The position numbers were made by a program, and so were the translations under genes. From positions 1-64,000 of the forward strand of contig JBMHBT010000014.1 in assembly GCA_049890275.1 (NCBI GenBank): a stretch of DNA of 64,000 nt. The letters are read 5' to 3'. Shown piece after piece: positions 46,420-55,169 of the stretch (the first letter of the stretch is position 1; every line of letters starts with the position of its first letter). The notes beneath the pieces are model-generated. The model saw only the letters and a list, made by a program, of their open reading frames with translations. It was not told the DNA's origin and did no database searches. Source of the DNA: UBA7374 sp049890275 (lineage in GTDB: Bacteria > Verrucomicrobiota > Verrucomicrobiia > Opitutales > Coraliomargaritaceae).

Positions 46420-47586
46420 ATGCTACTTTCACAAAAATGCCTCAGTGCCTTCCTGTTCGTAAACTTTGCAGTGAGTAGCGCTGTAGCTGGTGTCTTTTCC
46501 GGAGACCCGCCGAACGCAACGCATCCATGGGCAGTTCACGATCAGAATCGTCCGCAGCCTCCTGTAATCGTTGCTGGAAAAAATCCAGGCGATCCACCTT
46601 CTGATGCGGTTATTCTATTTGATGGTACGGAATCGAGCTTACAAAACTGGAAGCATGCCAAGCCAAAAGATGAAAGAAAAGAAGATTGGTCGGTGGATGA
46701 CGGTGCTTTGCTTTGTTCACCGGGGGCTGGTTATCTGCAGAGCGTGGAGGCGTTTGGTGATTGCCAGTTACACCTCGAGTGGTCGGCTCCGGTAGAAATA
46801 AAAGGAAGTGGTCAGGGCAGGGGGAATAGTGGTGTGTTCCTGATGGGTATGGTGGAAGTGCAGATACTGGATAATTATGAGAACCCCACCTACGTCGATG
46901 GTATGGCTGGATCTATCTATGGAGTGATGCCGCCAGCGGTGAATGCATTACGCCCTCCTGGAGAGTGGCAAAGTTATGATATTATATTTAGGCGTCCGAT
47001 TGTACGCGAGGGCAAGCTCCTGGATGCCGGCTCGATCACTGTCCTTTGTAACGGAGTGCTCATTCAGCAAGTTCAGAATCTCGAAGGAGGGGGCGGGCAC
47101 CGGAAGCGGAAAAATCTGAATCGATTCTTTCCGGAAAAGGGTCCTTTGCTCTTACAGGATCATGGAAATCCTGTGCGTTTTCGTAACATTTGGGTCCGTT
47201 CTTTACGGCCTCGTGCACTTGAAGGTGGTCTGGATGGGCCTCTGGATCCCGAGGTTTCTTTAATCAAGCGCGCGGGTATTGCTCAGGATATCCGAAAAGA
47301 TGCGGCGCAGATGAGTGGATTGGATCGTGCTCTGCGGCTGTATGAATCATTGCTCTATACTTCGGATGCTGCTGCACTAAAGGCGGCAGATGAAATCGCC
47401 TTAGATTATTTGAAGAGGATCAATCAAGGAACAAAGGATGAACTGAAGAGCCATAAGAATATGGTTCTTCGCCTGCACAAAGCCTTTCAATATTTAGCTG
47501 ATTTTGAGTTATTGCCTGGCAGTCATTTTGCATTGCCTGTTTTAGAATCCATCATGGCCGAGCAAGGCTGGGGGAAAAAGAAATAA
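46420..47586 (+). CDS. Secreted DUF1080 (3-keto-disaccharide hydrolase-like) protein with helical C-terminus
   Basis: 388 aa with a signal peptide (about 1-23). DUF1080 core at ~60-260: DAVILFDGTESSLQNWKHA, DWSVDDGALLCSPGAGYLQS, GNSGVFLMGMVEVQILDNYENP, GPLLLQDHGNPVRFRNIWVR. These are the standard blocks of the family. The C-terminal ~110 residues are helix-rich and contain no motif I recognise. Known DUF1080 relatives hydrolyse or eliminate 3-keto glycosides made by Gfo/Idh/MocA dehydrogenases. Its secretion places this step in the periplasm, together with the Tat-exported dehydrogenases. Confidence 0.85.
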   Translation: MLLSQKCLSAFLFVNFAVSSAVAGVFSGDPPNATHPWAVHDQNRPQPPVIVAGKNPGDPPSDAVILFDGTESSLQNWKHAKPKDERKEDWSVDDGALLCSPGAGYLQSVEAFGDCQLHLEWSAPVEIKGSGQGRGNSGVFLMGMVEVQILDNYENPTYVDGMAGSIYGVMPPAVNALRPPGEWQSYDIIFRRPIVREGKLLDAGSITVLCNGVLIQQVQNLEGGGGHRKRKNLNRFFPEKGPLLLQDHGNPVRFRNIWVRSLRPRALEGGLDGPLDPEVSLIKRAGIAQDIRKDAAQMSGLDRALRLYESLLYTSDAAALKAADEIALDYLKRINQGTKDELKSHKNMVLRLHKAFQYLADFELLPGSHFALPVLESIMAEQGWGKKK

Positions 47587-47626
47587 TTTAATCCACTACT
47601 TACCATAATCCACCGAAATAAATACG

Positions 47627-48661
47627 ATGCCAAGACCAGTCACTTTATTCACCGGCCAATGGGCTGACCTTACATTAGCTGAACTCGCTCCCAAAGTTAA
47701 GGAGATGGGCTATGATGGTGTAGAGCTCGCCTGTTGGGGGGATCATTTTGATGTGCAGTCAGCGCTGAGCGATCCTCAGTATATATCCAGAAAATGGGAG
47801 CTTCTGGAGAGCCATGGACTGACTTGCTACGCGATCAGTACACATTTGGTTGGTCAGGCTATTTGTGATTGTATCGACGAACGTCATCAGGCGATTCTCT
47901 CACCTGAAATTTATGGAGACGGTGAAGCGGAGGGTGTGCGTCAGCGAGCCGCTAAAGAGATGATCGATACAGCTCGAGCCGCACGTAAGTTTTTTGATGC
48001 CAAGCCCGGCGGAGCTCCAGAGCGCGTTGTGGTCAATGGTTTTACCGGTTCATCGATTTGGCACCTGCTTTATTCTTTTCCCCCGGTGACACAGGATCAG
48101 CTCAATGCCGGTTATAAAGATTTTGCAGATCGCTGGCTGCCTATTTTGGATGTCTTTGAAAAAGAAGATGTGTATTTTGCTCTGGAAGTGCATCCCACTG
48201 AGATTGCATTTGATATTGCGACAGCATCGCGAGCATTAGAAGCGATTGGTGGGCATGAGCGGTTTGGTTTCAATTATGACCCCAGTCATCTGGGTTATCA
48301 GGGCGTAGATTATGTGAAGTTTATTTATGAGTTCGGTAACCGTATCTTCCATGCGCATGTTAAAGATGCATGGTGGGGTCACGGTGACGGTGATGTGGGC
48401 GTATTTGGCGGTCACACTGAATTTGGTGACAAACGCCGCTACTGGGACTTCCGTTCTCCGGGCCGCGGAGATATTAATTTCGAGGAAGTGATCGTGGCAT
48501 TAAACGATGTTCAGTACGCAGGCCCTCTATCCATTGAGTGGGAAGATGGTCGAATGGATCGTATACATGGCGGCACAGAAGCGTGTGCCTTTACCCGTGC
48601 TTTGGACTTTGCTCCCAGTCAGGTAGCGTTTGATGCCGCCTTTGATAAGGAAAATCAGTAA
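47627..48661 (+). CDS. Sugar phosphate isomerase/epimerase-like TIM barrel (cytosolic)
   Basis: 344 aa of the xylose-isomerase-like/AP-endonuclease-2 fold, no signal peptide. Metal ligands are placed as in the family: Glu in YFALEVHPTEI, Asp in NYDPSHLGYQG, His in FHAHVKDAWW, and Glu in LSIEWEDGRMD. Family members isomerise or epimerise sugars and, in 3-keto pathways, act as eliminases or isomerases of 3-keto sugars. It closes the long + strand run, 40 bp after DUF1080. The neighbour on the other strand (48709) is a distinct homologue; the two may catalyse different steps. Confidence 0.87.
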   Translation: MPRPVTLFTGQWADLTLAELAPKVKEMGYDGVELACWGDHFDVQSALSDPQYISRKWELLESHGLTCYAISTHLVGQAICDCIDERHQAILSPEIYGDGEAEGVRQRAAKEMIDTARAARKFFDAKPGGAPERVVVNGFTGSSIWHLLYSFPPVTQDQLNAGYKDFADRWLPILDVFEKEDVYFALEVHPTEIAFDIATASRALEAIGGHERFGFNYDPSHLGYQGVDYVKFIYEFGNRIFHAHVKDAWWGHGDGDVGVFGGHTEFGDKRRYWDFRSPGRGDINFEEVIVALNDVQYAGPLSIEWEDGRMDRIHGGTEACAFTRALDFAPSQVAFDAAFDKENQ

Positions 48662-48708
48662 AAAGAAGCACTGTTAAGCCAAGCGCCTCACCTTCGCTAG
48701 AGAGTTGT

Positions 48709-49590
48709 TTAGATTTCGGATTGCACTTCGTTGAATAGTTCTTCGAAGTGCCTGCCGTAGCGAACGTAGCTTTCGAAGCACTGCTTTTCATCTACGTTTG
48801 AATTGTCTTTTGCGTGGAATACACTGGCTACGTGTGGTTCGATTGCAAATCCACCATTATAGCCGTTCTTCAGCAATTCTCTGAGTATCTCTCTGAGTTT
48901 TGCTGAACCCTCTCCGGGGAATGTATAGCTTTCCGGTTCATCTCCTCCCGGAGGAGGATTGAGGCAATCCTTGATGTGTACGTGCAGGATATGATCCTTC
49001 ACTTTGTGATAAAACTCCAATGGATCCTGCCAAGGGTAGGTTGTTGGCTTGGAGCGATCTCTTTGAAAGACCGGGTTTCCCGTATCAAAAATTAATTGTA
49101 GGCCTGGCACCTCGTCAATGAGTCGAAGGGTATGCTCTGCTGAAAAGCCTCCCCAGTTCATGCAGTTCTCATGCGCAGCGGTGAGCCCCGCATCGGAGAA
49201 GCGTTGCACAACTTCTCGCAACCTGCGGAATCGCTCTGTGTCCTCCTGGTTCTCGCCCCAAGGTTTTTGGCCGTACGACATAATGCGAACCAGATTAGTA
49301 CCGAGTCGCTGCATACGGGGGATCGCACGTTCAACTTCTTCCAGCGTGATTGAAAAATCGGATTCAATCGGCTTGGACCAGCTGCCAATCAGTGAGCCAA
49401 ATTCATATACTCTAATTCCTGACTCATCCAAGCTTTGAGCAACGGATTCAAATAGATCTTCGGAAAGATCGTGTATATTCTGACCATAGATGGATCGGGC
49501 CGAGATCGAGTTCCAACCGAGTTCTTGGGTAGCTTGGATCTGTGTTTCCAGAGCCTGTCCGGCTTCATCGCTGAATCCTGATACAATCAT
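48709..49590 (-). CDS. Sugar phosphate isomerase/epimerase-like TIM barrel (cytosolic)
   Basis: 293 aa, same fold as the gene at 47627 but shorter and divergent. Glu in TAAHENCMNWGG, Asp in IFDTGNPVF, His in HVHIKDCL and Glu in FAIEPHVASV are the likely divalent-metal ligands. Its ATG overlaps the stop of the upstream Gfo/Idh/MocA gene by 4 bp (ATGA), so the dehydrogenase and isomerase are translationally coupled. This pair is the usual layout in inositol and 3-keto-sugar clusters. Substrate unknown. Confidence 0.87.
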   Translation of the reverse strand: MIVSGFSDEAGQALETQIQATQELGWNSISARSIYGQNIHDLSEDLFESVAQSLDESGIRVYEFGSLIGSWSKPIESDFSITLEEVERAIPRMQRLGTNLVRIMSYGQKPWGENQEDTERFRRLREVVQRFSDAGLTAAHENCMNWGGFSAEHTLRLIDEVPGLQLIFDTGNPVFQRDRSKPTTYPWQDPLEFYHKVKDHILHVHIKDCLNPPPGGDEPESYTFPGEGSAKLREILRELLKNGYNGGFAIEPHVASVFHAKDNSNVDEKQCFESYVRYGRHFEELFNEVQSEI

Positions 49591-50636
49591 GAATCGAGTG
49601 GAATCTTTTGCCCGTTCTCACGGGCGGATTGATAAATCGCTTCGATCAAGGCTACGCTTGCACGCGCTTCGTTTGCATTGGTTTTCGGTTCACGACCCGC
49701 TTGAATGGCAGCGACGACCTCTTCAAAGTTTCTCTGGTGTTGGAGGAAGTCGATTGCCTTGGGGTCATTGGCCCCAAGGCCGGCTGCGTTTTTCTGGACA
49801 AATTCGGAGCGGATACGCTCATCTTCATTCGATTCTTCCATGAAGTCCCAGACCTCAAATGCTTCATCGGCGAGGAATACAGAGCCCTCTGTGCCTGCCA
49901 GCTGTATGCGTGCTGGATGCCCTTTTTTAGACCATGTACAGGTACTGCCTTCGATGACTCCACGCGCCCCATTTTTGAACTCTAGGAGCGCGATCGCAAT
50001 ATCCTCTACTTCTATACTATCATGTGCCAAGCATGCAGTGTTAGCCTGAACAGATTGTACTGGTCCGGCTAAATGGAGGAGAGCATCGATGGCATGGATG
50101 GATTGGTTCATAAGTGCACCGCCGCCATCAAGAGACCATGTGCCTCGCCATTCAGCAGAGTCATAGTACGCTTGGTCTCGATACCACTTAACATAAGCGG
50201 ACGCCGAGGTTAAGCGTCCAAATCGACCCTCGTCTACGGATTTTTTAAAGGCCGTCATACTCGGGTGATAGCGGCGATTGAGAATGGCTGCTAAGACGAC
50301 CCCTTTCTCTTTTGCCGCACGGATCATTGTATCAATCCGTTCCGTAGTAATTTCCAAAGGCTTTTCAACAACGACGTGTTTGCCCGCTTCGATGGCAGAC
50401 ATTGCCGGCTCAAAGTGAGCCCCCGAGGCCGTGCCAATGGTGACGATATCAATATCCGACCCATCCAGTAGTGATTCAATACTGTCAAAGGCTTGGGTAT
50501 TGTGTTGCCGGGCAAATTCAAGCGCACGTTCTTTTGAACGATTGGCAACTCCGACCAACTCGGAACCTTTCATCGCTTGAATCGCGCGGGCGTGATAACT
50601 ACCGATTACACCTGTGCCTAGAATACCAAATTTCAT
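49587..50636 (-). CDS. Cytosolic Gfo/Idh/MocA family oxidoreductase
   Basis: 349 aa, no signal. Rossmann loop KFGILGTGVIGSYHAR; catalytic EKP in HVVVEKPLEITTERID; C-domain GGGALMNQSIHAIDALLHLAG. This matches inositol/glycoside-dehydrogenase-like members. It overlaps the isomerase gene by 4 bp and lies 18 bp from the Nramp-fold transporter upstream, so transporter, dehydrogenase and isomerase form one module. The likely role is oxidation of an imported sugar, or reduction of a keto-sugar, before isomerisation. Confidence 0.89.
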   Translation of the reverse strand: MKFGILGTGVIGSYHARAIQAMKGSELVGVANRSKERALEFARQHNTQAFDSIESLLDGSDIDIVTIGTASGAHFEPAMSAIEAGKHVVVEKPLEITTERIDTMIRAAKEKGVVLAAILNRRYHPSMTAFKKSVDEGRFGRLTSASAYVKWYRDQAYYDSAEWRGTWSLDGGGALMNQSIHAIDALLHLAGPVQSVQANTACLAHDSIEVEDIAIALLEFKNGARGVIEGSTCTWSKKGHPARIQLAGTEGSVFLADEAFEVWDFMEESNEDERIRSEFVQKNAAGLGANDPKAIDFLQHQRNFEEVVAAIQAGREPKTNANEARASVALIEAIYQSARENGQKIPLDS

Positions 50637-50654
50637 TTTATGAATCGAATGAAG

Positions 50655-52271
50655 TTAGGTGCTTACTTTTTGCTGTTTGAGGAAGCTCAGAATTCCAATC
50701 AGTGCAAAAAGCAGGAGGCCAGCAATCCCGATCAATCCGGTGGTGCCTTTACTAGAGAGCATCCAGACAGATGCATAAGTCGCGATACCGGCAGCCACGA
50801 CCATACAGGCATTGATCCATCGGGCAGGGGGTTTTTCCATGCTGGTACGGCTGTTCATCAACAAGAGTATGGACAAGTAGGCGATGGGTAAGAAAACCGT
50901 GGCAATGACCGCTGCGGGAATGAGTAAAGCGACTTTTGCATCTCCGCTCCAAACCAAAGGGGCAAAGATTGCCAAGAATGCGGGGAGCGCCGCTCCGATA
51001 ATAAAAGGTTTTATTTCCCCCGGTGTACCCATTGCCTGCGAGACAGCAAAGCCGTTCATCAAGCAGTGAACCATCATAGTCGAGAGAGCCATTGCAAGAA
51101 TGCCGATACCGAAGACTAGGTTGGCCATACGTTCACCCATCAGGGGTGCGAGCGTATGAGCCAACTGTTTGGCATCCCGATTGGTAATCGCTGCGGCCAG
51201 TCTTCTTTCATTGAGGGGTAGGGTGTCTGCCGCATGACGCATCTCTTCGGTTGATTCAAATACTTTAGACGAACTGGCTAGGCGTTCTTCCAGTATGGAA
51301 TAGTAGCCATTGGCTAGGGTAGGGGTCGGTTTGCCGGTCGAGTCCAGCACATCCGCATCACTGGCATGAAACGCAGATGCTGCTGAGACAACGAGCAAAG
51401 CGGTGGCGACACTGAATGGTAGAAAGAGTGCGAGTACTAAATCAAAACGGGAAAGCTCTTGATGGATCTTCGACCAGTTTCTTTTCAGTAAGGTGTAGGG
51501 CAGGAGAAAGGTCATGTTGATTCCAACCGCGGTCCCGAAAGCAGCGATGATCCGACTGCGTTGTATATCTGAGATGTATTGAGTCCAGTAGGCGTCGGAA
51601 TCACCGGTGGCATCGATGAGGGGTTGGAGAGAAGCGGCCGGCTGAAAAAGAGCTTTTGGGTTTGGGATAAATCCTAAAAGTACCGAGTCCAGATCGACTT
51701 TACCGGAGAAGAGGAGGAAACCAGCAGCAGCAGCAAATGATACCATGACGAGAGCAACCAGTATTTTTAGGATCAGCTCTAGTTTTTTCACAGCGCTGCT
51801 ACCCATCGCATAAAGAGCTGCCGCAGCAAAAGCAATTAGGGATAAAATGCTTGTTATGATAAAAGGATTTGTCCCGGAGAGCCCCAGATTTTGCTGAACG
51901 GTAGCCACTCCCAACGATGATTGGGCCGTGCAAAAAACAATATCTGCAATGACTGTAGCGACCAGCCAACCCCAAGCAAGTAGAGGCGAAATCGAAGTCT
52001 TTACGCTGACAAAGGGGTATTTACCCTTTTCCAGAGTCACCTGCGCTAAGGCCATGAGCATAATCACGCCGCAGAGCATCGCCAGGGGCTGTAGCCACAT
52101 GAGTGAATAGCCGGCCACAATTCCTAAGTAGAGCGCGCTCGCGAGGGAGCCACCCCCTAAAGTTACAGCCGACTGTAGCCACCCGGGTCCTGTCAGGCGG
52201 GCATAACCGAGCAGCCGGTGCACGGGGCCTTTTTTTTGTATACTTTCAATTACGTCTGTTGAAGCATCCAC
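50655..52271 (-). CDS. Nramp-fold membrane transporter lacking canonical metal-site motifs
   Basis: About 538 aa from the GTG at 52271, 20 bp after the DUF1080 stop; a TTG at 52367 lies inside the upstream gene and is rejected. Eleven or so helices of the Nramp/APC type. The first helix region reads LTGPGWLQSAVTLGGGSLASAL where canonical Nramp proteins have the DPGN motif, and the sixth reads INMTFLLPYTLL where they have M-P-H. The residues that hold Mn/Fe are therefore absent. A ~80-residue soluble insert (about 290-380, with ANGYYSILEERLASS) interrupts the membrane part. Its coupling to sugar dehydrogenase and isomerase genes suggests a non-metal or unusual substrate; this is inference. Confidence 0.75.
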   Translation of the reverse strand: MDASTDVIESIQKKGPVHRLLGYARLTGPGWLQSAVTLGGGSLASALYLGIVAGYSLMWLQPLAMLCGVIMLMALAQVTLEKGKYPFVSVKTSISPLLAWGWLVATVIADIVFCTAQSSLGVATVQQNLGLSGTNPFIITSILSLIAFAAAALYAMGSSAVKKLELILKILVALVMVSFAAAAGFLLFSGKVDLDSVLLGFIPNPKALFQPAASLQPLIDATGDSDAYWTQYISDIQRSRIIAAFGTAVGINMTFLLPYTLLKRNWSKIHQELSRFDLVLALFLPFSVATALLVVSAASAFHASDADVLDSTGKPTPTLANGYYSILEERLASSSKVFESTEEMRHAADTLPLNERRLAAAITNRDAKQLAHTLAPLMGERMANLVFGIGILAMALSTMMVHCLMNGFAVSQAMGTPGEIKPFIIGAALPAFLAIFAPLVWSGDAKVALLIPAAVIATVFLPIAYLSILLLMNSRTSMEKPPARWINACMVVAAGIATYASVWMLSSKGTTGLIGIAGLLLFALIGILSFLKQQKVST

Positions 52272-52291
52272 GTCGTATGATGGTCTGATGA

Positions 52292-53632
52292 TTAAAGTTT
52301 TTGGATTCGTACATTTCTGAACCAAACCGGATCGGAGTGATCCTGCAGAAGAATGGGCCCTGTCCAATGACCAAAATCAACATGCTCTTTAAATTTACTT
52401 TGCTTCAACTGCTTTATCCAGTTTTCGCTGCTTAAGTCTGCTTCGAGGACCAGTTTTCCATTTAGCCAATGCTGTACTTGATTGCCTCGGGCAACAATAC
52501 GAGCCTGATTCCATTCGCCTACGGGGACTAACTCTTTATCTACATTGGCCGCTGCGAGCGCATACATGGAAGCGGCACTGGTTAAGGGGTCATTCCCGTT
52601 TCGATGTTTTGTATCGTCCAGTATTTGGTATTCCAGACCCAAGTTGCGCTTGCTCCGGTATTTGACACCGCTATTGCCTGCATCTGCGATTTTCCATTCA
52701 AATCGAAGGTCGAAATCTTTGTAGTGATCTTTAGTAATTATGCTACCGACCTTGAGACCGCTTCGGGCAATGACTCCCTCATCGATCGACCATCCGCTGG
52801 TAACTGGAGTGCCGTTTACTTTTGTCCACTTTCTGAAATCGCCGTCCTCAAAAAGATCCTCTCCGGAAAAAACTGGACTCAAATCACGCACTTTAATCTT
52901 TCGAAAGTGTACTTCACCGGAATTTCCGGAATGTATCTGTAGCCCAAAAAAACCTTCTTGAAAGCGATCGTCTTCCCAGTGAGCCGCTGGAATTCCATTG
53001 ATCCAAGTTTTCACATTTGTGCCGATTGCCTGAATTGTAACCCGATTCCATTCGTCTTTTTTTAGTGCATTGCGCACTTCTTCGTGTGCATTGAGCCAAA
53101 GTGGATAGATCCATCCGGCATAGCCCTGACCATAGATGCCTCCGGACCAACCTCGCTGGACGCCATTGATCGGGCTAAACCCTTCCATTTCACACTGAGG
53201 TCCAAAAACTCTTTCGTGGGGTCCTTCGACGGTCTGTCTTTTCGATCGAAATATAATTCCTGAATTGCCGTCTTGAATCCATTTCACTTCAGCAGAGAAG
53301 ATAAAGTCTTTATAGTCCTCTTTAGTGGTGCAGAGGTACGTACTGGGTGATCCGGGCACACAAGTGCCGACAATGACATCACCGTTTGCTGCAAAGGAAC
53401 AGTTTCCGCCCCGGGGAGCCCAGCCGGATAAGTCTTTGCTGTTGTACAGATCGACAAAGCCAATACTTAAGTCCGGCTCCTCCGCCTGATTGAGCAGAAC
53501 GTCTTCTGGAGCTAAAATACTTTTTTGTTTTTCGTACTTTTCTATGTAGATCTGCTGATTTGGTGAGATTTCGGCTGCTGCTATAGAATGATATGCGATT
53601 ACAGAGAGGAGAAGCGCTGTGAGGTATTTCAT
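52292..53632 (-). CDS. Secreted protein with two DUF1080 domains
   Basis: 446 aa with a signal peptide (about 1-20). Two tandem DUF1080 jelly rolls: the first about 60-250 (GFVDLYNSKDLSGWAPRGGN, FIFSAEVKWIQDGNSGIIFRS, VHFRKIKVRDLSP) and the second about 260-446 (DFDLRFEWKIADAGNSGVKYRS, GLEYQILDD, GPILLQDHSDPVWFRNVRIQK). Each has the GNSG core loop. Family role: cleavage of 3-keto glycosides. It lies between the Tat-exported Gfo/Idh/MocA gene (22 bp upstream in transcription) and the transporter, supporting a periplasmic oxidise-then-cleave pair with import of the product. Confidence 0.87.
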   Translation of the reverse strand: MKYLTALLLSVIAYHSIAAAEISPNQQIYIEKYEKQKSILAPEDVLLNQAEEPDLSIGFVDLYNSKDLSGWAPRGGNCSFAANGDVIVGTCVPGSPSTYLCTTKEDYKDFIFSAEVKWIQDGNSGIIFRSKRQTVEGPHERVFGPQCEMEGFSPINGVQRGWSGGIYGQGYAGWIYPLWLNAHEEVRNALKKDEWNRVTIQAIGTNVKTWINGIPAAHWEDDRFQEGFFGLQIHSGNSGEVHFRKIKVRDLSPVFSGEDLFEDGDFRKWTKVNGTPVTSGWSIDEGVIARSGLKVGSIITKDHYKDFDLRFEWKIADAGNSGVKYRSKRNLGLEYQILDDTKHRNGNDPLTSAASMYALAAANVDKELVPVGEWNQARIVARGNQVQHWLNGKLVLEADLSSENWIKQLKQSKFKEHVDFGHWTGPILLQDHSDPVWFRNVRIQKL

Positions 53633-53653
53633 ATTAGAGCTCTTGATTATTTG

Positions 53654-55138
53654 CTACAGTTGGTAAAATTCTTCCCAACCTGGGCGCGGCTTAGGGTCGA
53701 GTAGGGACTGAGCAATATTATTATTGGTGATTACTTTCTTTTTTCGATCGAACTTCAATTCTCCGCCGAGTCTTTGAGCAATGAGGCCGAGGTTAAATAC
53801 CTGAGTGAGTGGCCCACTGATGCTGAACGGAGAACGGGCTTCTTCCTCACCTTTGCAGGCCCGGAGAAAGTTCGTGTAATGATTGGAGTTCTTTTGTGGG
53901 TAGTCGGGTAATGAATCGTGCATTTCGATATACTTCTCCCGTGGTACGATTTGCAGAGGTTGAGCATGATGCCCACCTTTAAAGGCCATGTCTTTGGAGT
54001 AGAGCATTTTTCCTGCCCCGCCAATCCACATCGTTTTACCCGTCTTAGGGTCGATCAAACGGTCTTTCCATTCATCGATGACTTCGGGGAAATTCTCATT
54101 TCCATCGTTCCAGGTAACTGTGCAAGCCGGTAAGTCCTCGCCTCGTTCGGGGAAGTCAAACTGAACGACTGTTGCTTGTGGATATACCAGTTCATTGGTC
54201 CCTTCTCTTTGATTGGATGTAATTGTACCGGGGAGGCCCAATTCGAGAAAGCGGTGACAAGTATCGAGAATATGTGGTCCCCAATCGCCGAAGGCACCGC
54301 TTCCGAATTCAAACCAACTACGCCACTCCTGTGGATGAAGTCGGCGACTAAAAGGGCGATTGGCTCCGACTACATCATGCCACTGGTCCCATTCAATGCC
54401 TTTCGGCATCGGGTCGGTAGGATAGGCAGTCACATCCTGTCCCCATCCATGCCAGCGGCGCCAGTTATTGCAGTAGGAGGTAATATGAATGATATCTTTT
54501 ACAATACCCGCTTCACGCCATGCCTTGAATTGGAAATAATTGGCGCCGGAGTGTCCTTGATTACCCATTTGCGTGACAACACCACTTCGCTTCTCCATTT
54601 CCATAAGTCGTTCACATTGGCCAAAAGTGTGGGCCAGTGGCTTTTCAACATAAACGTGTTTGCCAAGAGACATGGCCAGCATAGCAGCCGCAAAATGTGC
54701 ATGATCCGGCGTTGCAATCAGTACTGCATCAATTTCATCGGCCATTTGATCAAACATGACCCGAAAGTCTGTGAATCCGCGTGCCTTGTTTTTTAGCTGA
54801 GCGGGTGGGGAAGGGGGTTGTTCTCCCCGTTCTTTTGCCTGTTTGATTTCTTTCTCCGTTATGGGCGGCGGTGTATTTGTGAGGCCGTGGATATAGCGCG
54901 CTTTATGGGTATGTTCCCCCTGCATATCTATATCGCATAGAGCGACAACATCACAGAGTCCGGAGCCGAGCATGGCTCGTCGATCCCCAAAGCCTTGATG
55001 GCCGATGCCAATGACTGCCAGATTGATTCTCTCGTTGGGAGATACAGCACCTAAAGAGCGAAACCCGGGTAGGATTGTAAAAGCTCCGATGGTAGCACTT
55101 GACTGTAGAAATTTACGACGGGTGAAGCGAGTAGTCAT
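53654..55138 (-). CDS. Tat-exported Gfo/Idh/MocA family oxidoreductase
   Basis: 494 aa with a twin-arginine signal, TRRKFLQSSATIGAFT (R7, R8). NAD(P) loop: NLAVIGIGHQGFGD; EKP in HVYVEKPLAHTFGQCERLM; C-domain FGDWGPHILDTCHRFLELG. Paralogue of the gene at 34363, sharing signal, EKP region and the tail NLGLIAQRLGGELKFD/WEEFYQL. An extra ~30-residue Pro/Lys-rich loop (near 90-118) is unique to this copy. It is co-directional with the double DUF1080 gene and the two GH86 genes. Likely a periplasmic glycoside 3-dehydrogenase feeding DUF1080; cofactor recycling in the periplasm is unexplained. Confidence 0.88.
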   Translation of the reverse strand: MTTRFTRRKFLQSSATIGAFTILPGFRSLGAVSPNERINLAVIGIGHQGFGDRRAMLGSGLCDVVALCDIDMQGEHTHKARYIHGLTNTPPPITEKEIKQAKERGEQPPSPPAQLKNKARGFTDFRVMFDQMADEIDAVLIATPDHAHFAAAMLAMSLGKHVYVEKPLAHTFGQCERLMEMEKRSGVVTQMGNQGHSGANYFQFKAWREAGIVKDIIHITSYCNNWRRWHGWGQDVTAYPTDPMPKGIEWDQWHDVVGANRPFSRRLHPQEWRSWFEFGSGAFGDWGPHILDTCHRFLELGLPGTITSNQREGTNELVYPQATVVQFDFPERGEDLPACTVTWNDGNENFPEVIDEWKDRLIDPKTGKTMWIGGAGKMLYSKDMAFKGGHHAQPLQIVPREKYIEMHDSLPDYPQKNSNHYTNFLRACKGEEEARSPFSISGPLTQVFNLGLIAQRLGGELKFDRKKKVITNNNIAQSLLDPKPRPGWEEFYQL

Positions 55139-55169
55139 TGTATAAGGGGATTCTCTATTGAATATGTAA

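Noticed and set aside
52272..52367. N-terminal extension of the Nramp-fold transporter from a TTG
   Set aside because: It lies inside the DUF1080 coding region; a GTG at 52271 gives a 20-bp gap and loses no membrane helix.
54176..54796. 206-aa plus-strand frame inside the Gfo/Idh/MocA gene
   Set aside because: Antisense to a Tat-exported oxidoreductase with intact EKP and Rossmann motifs; no domain recognised.
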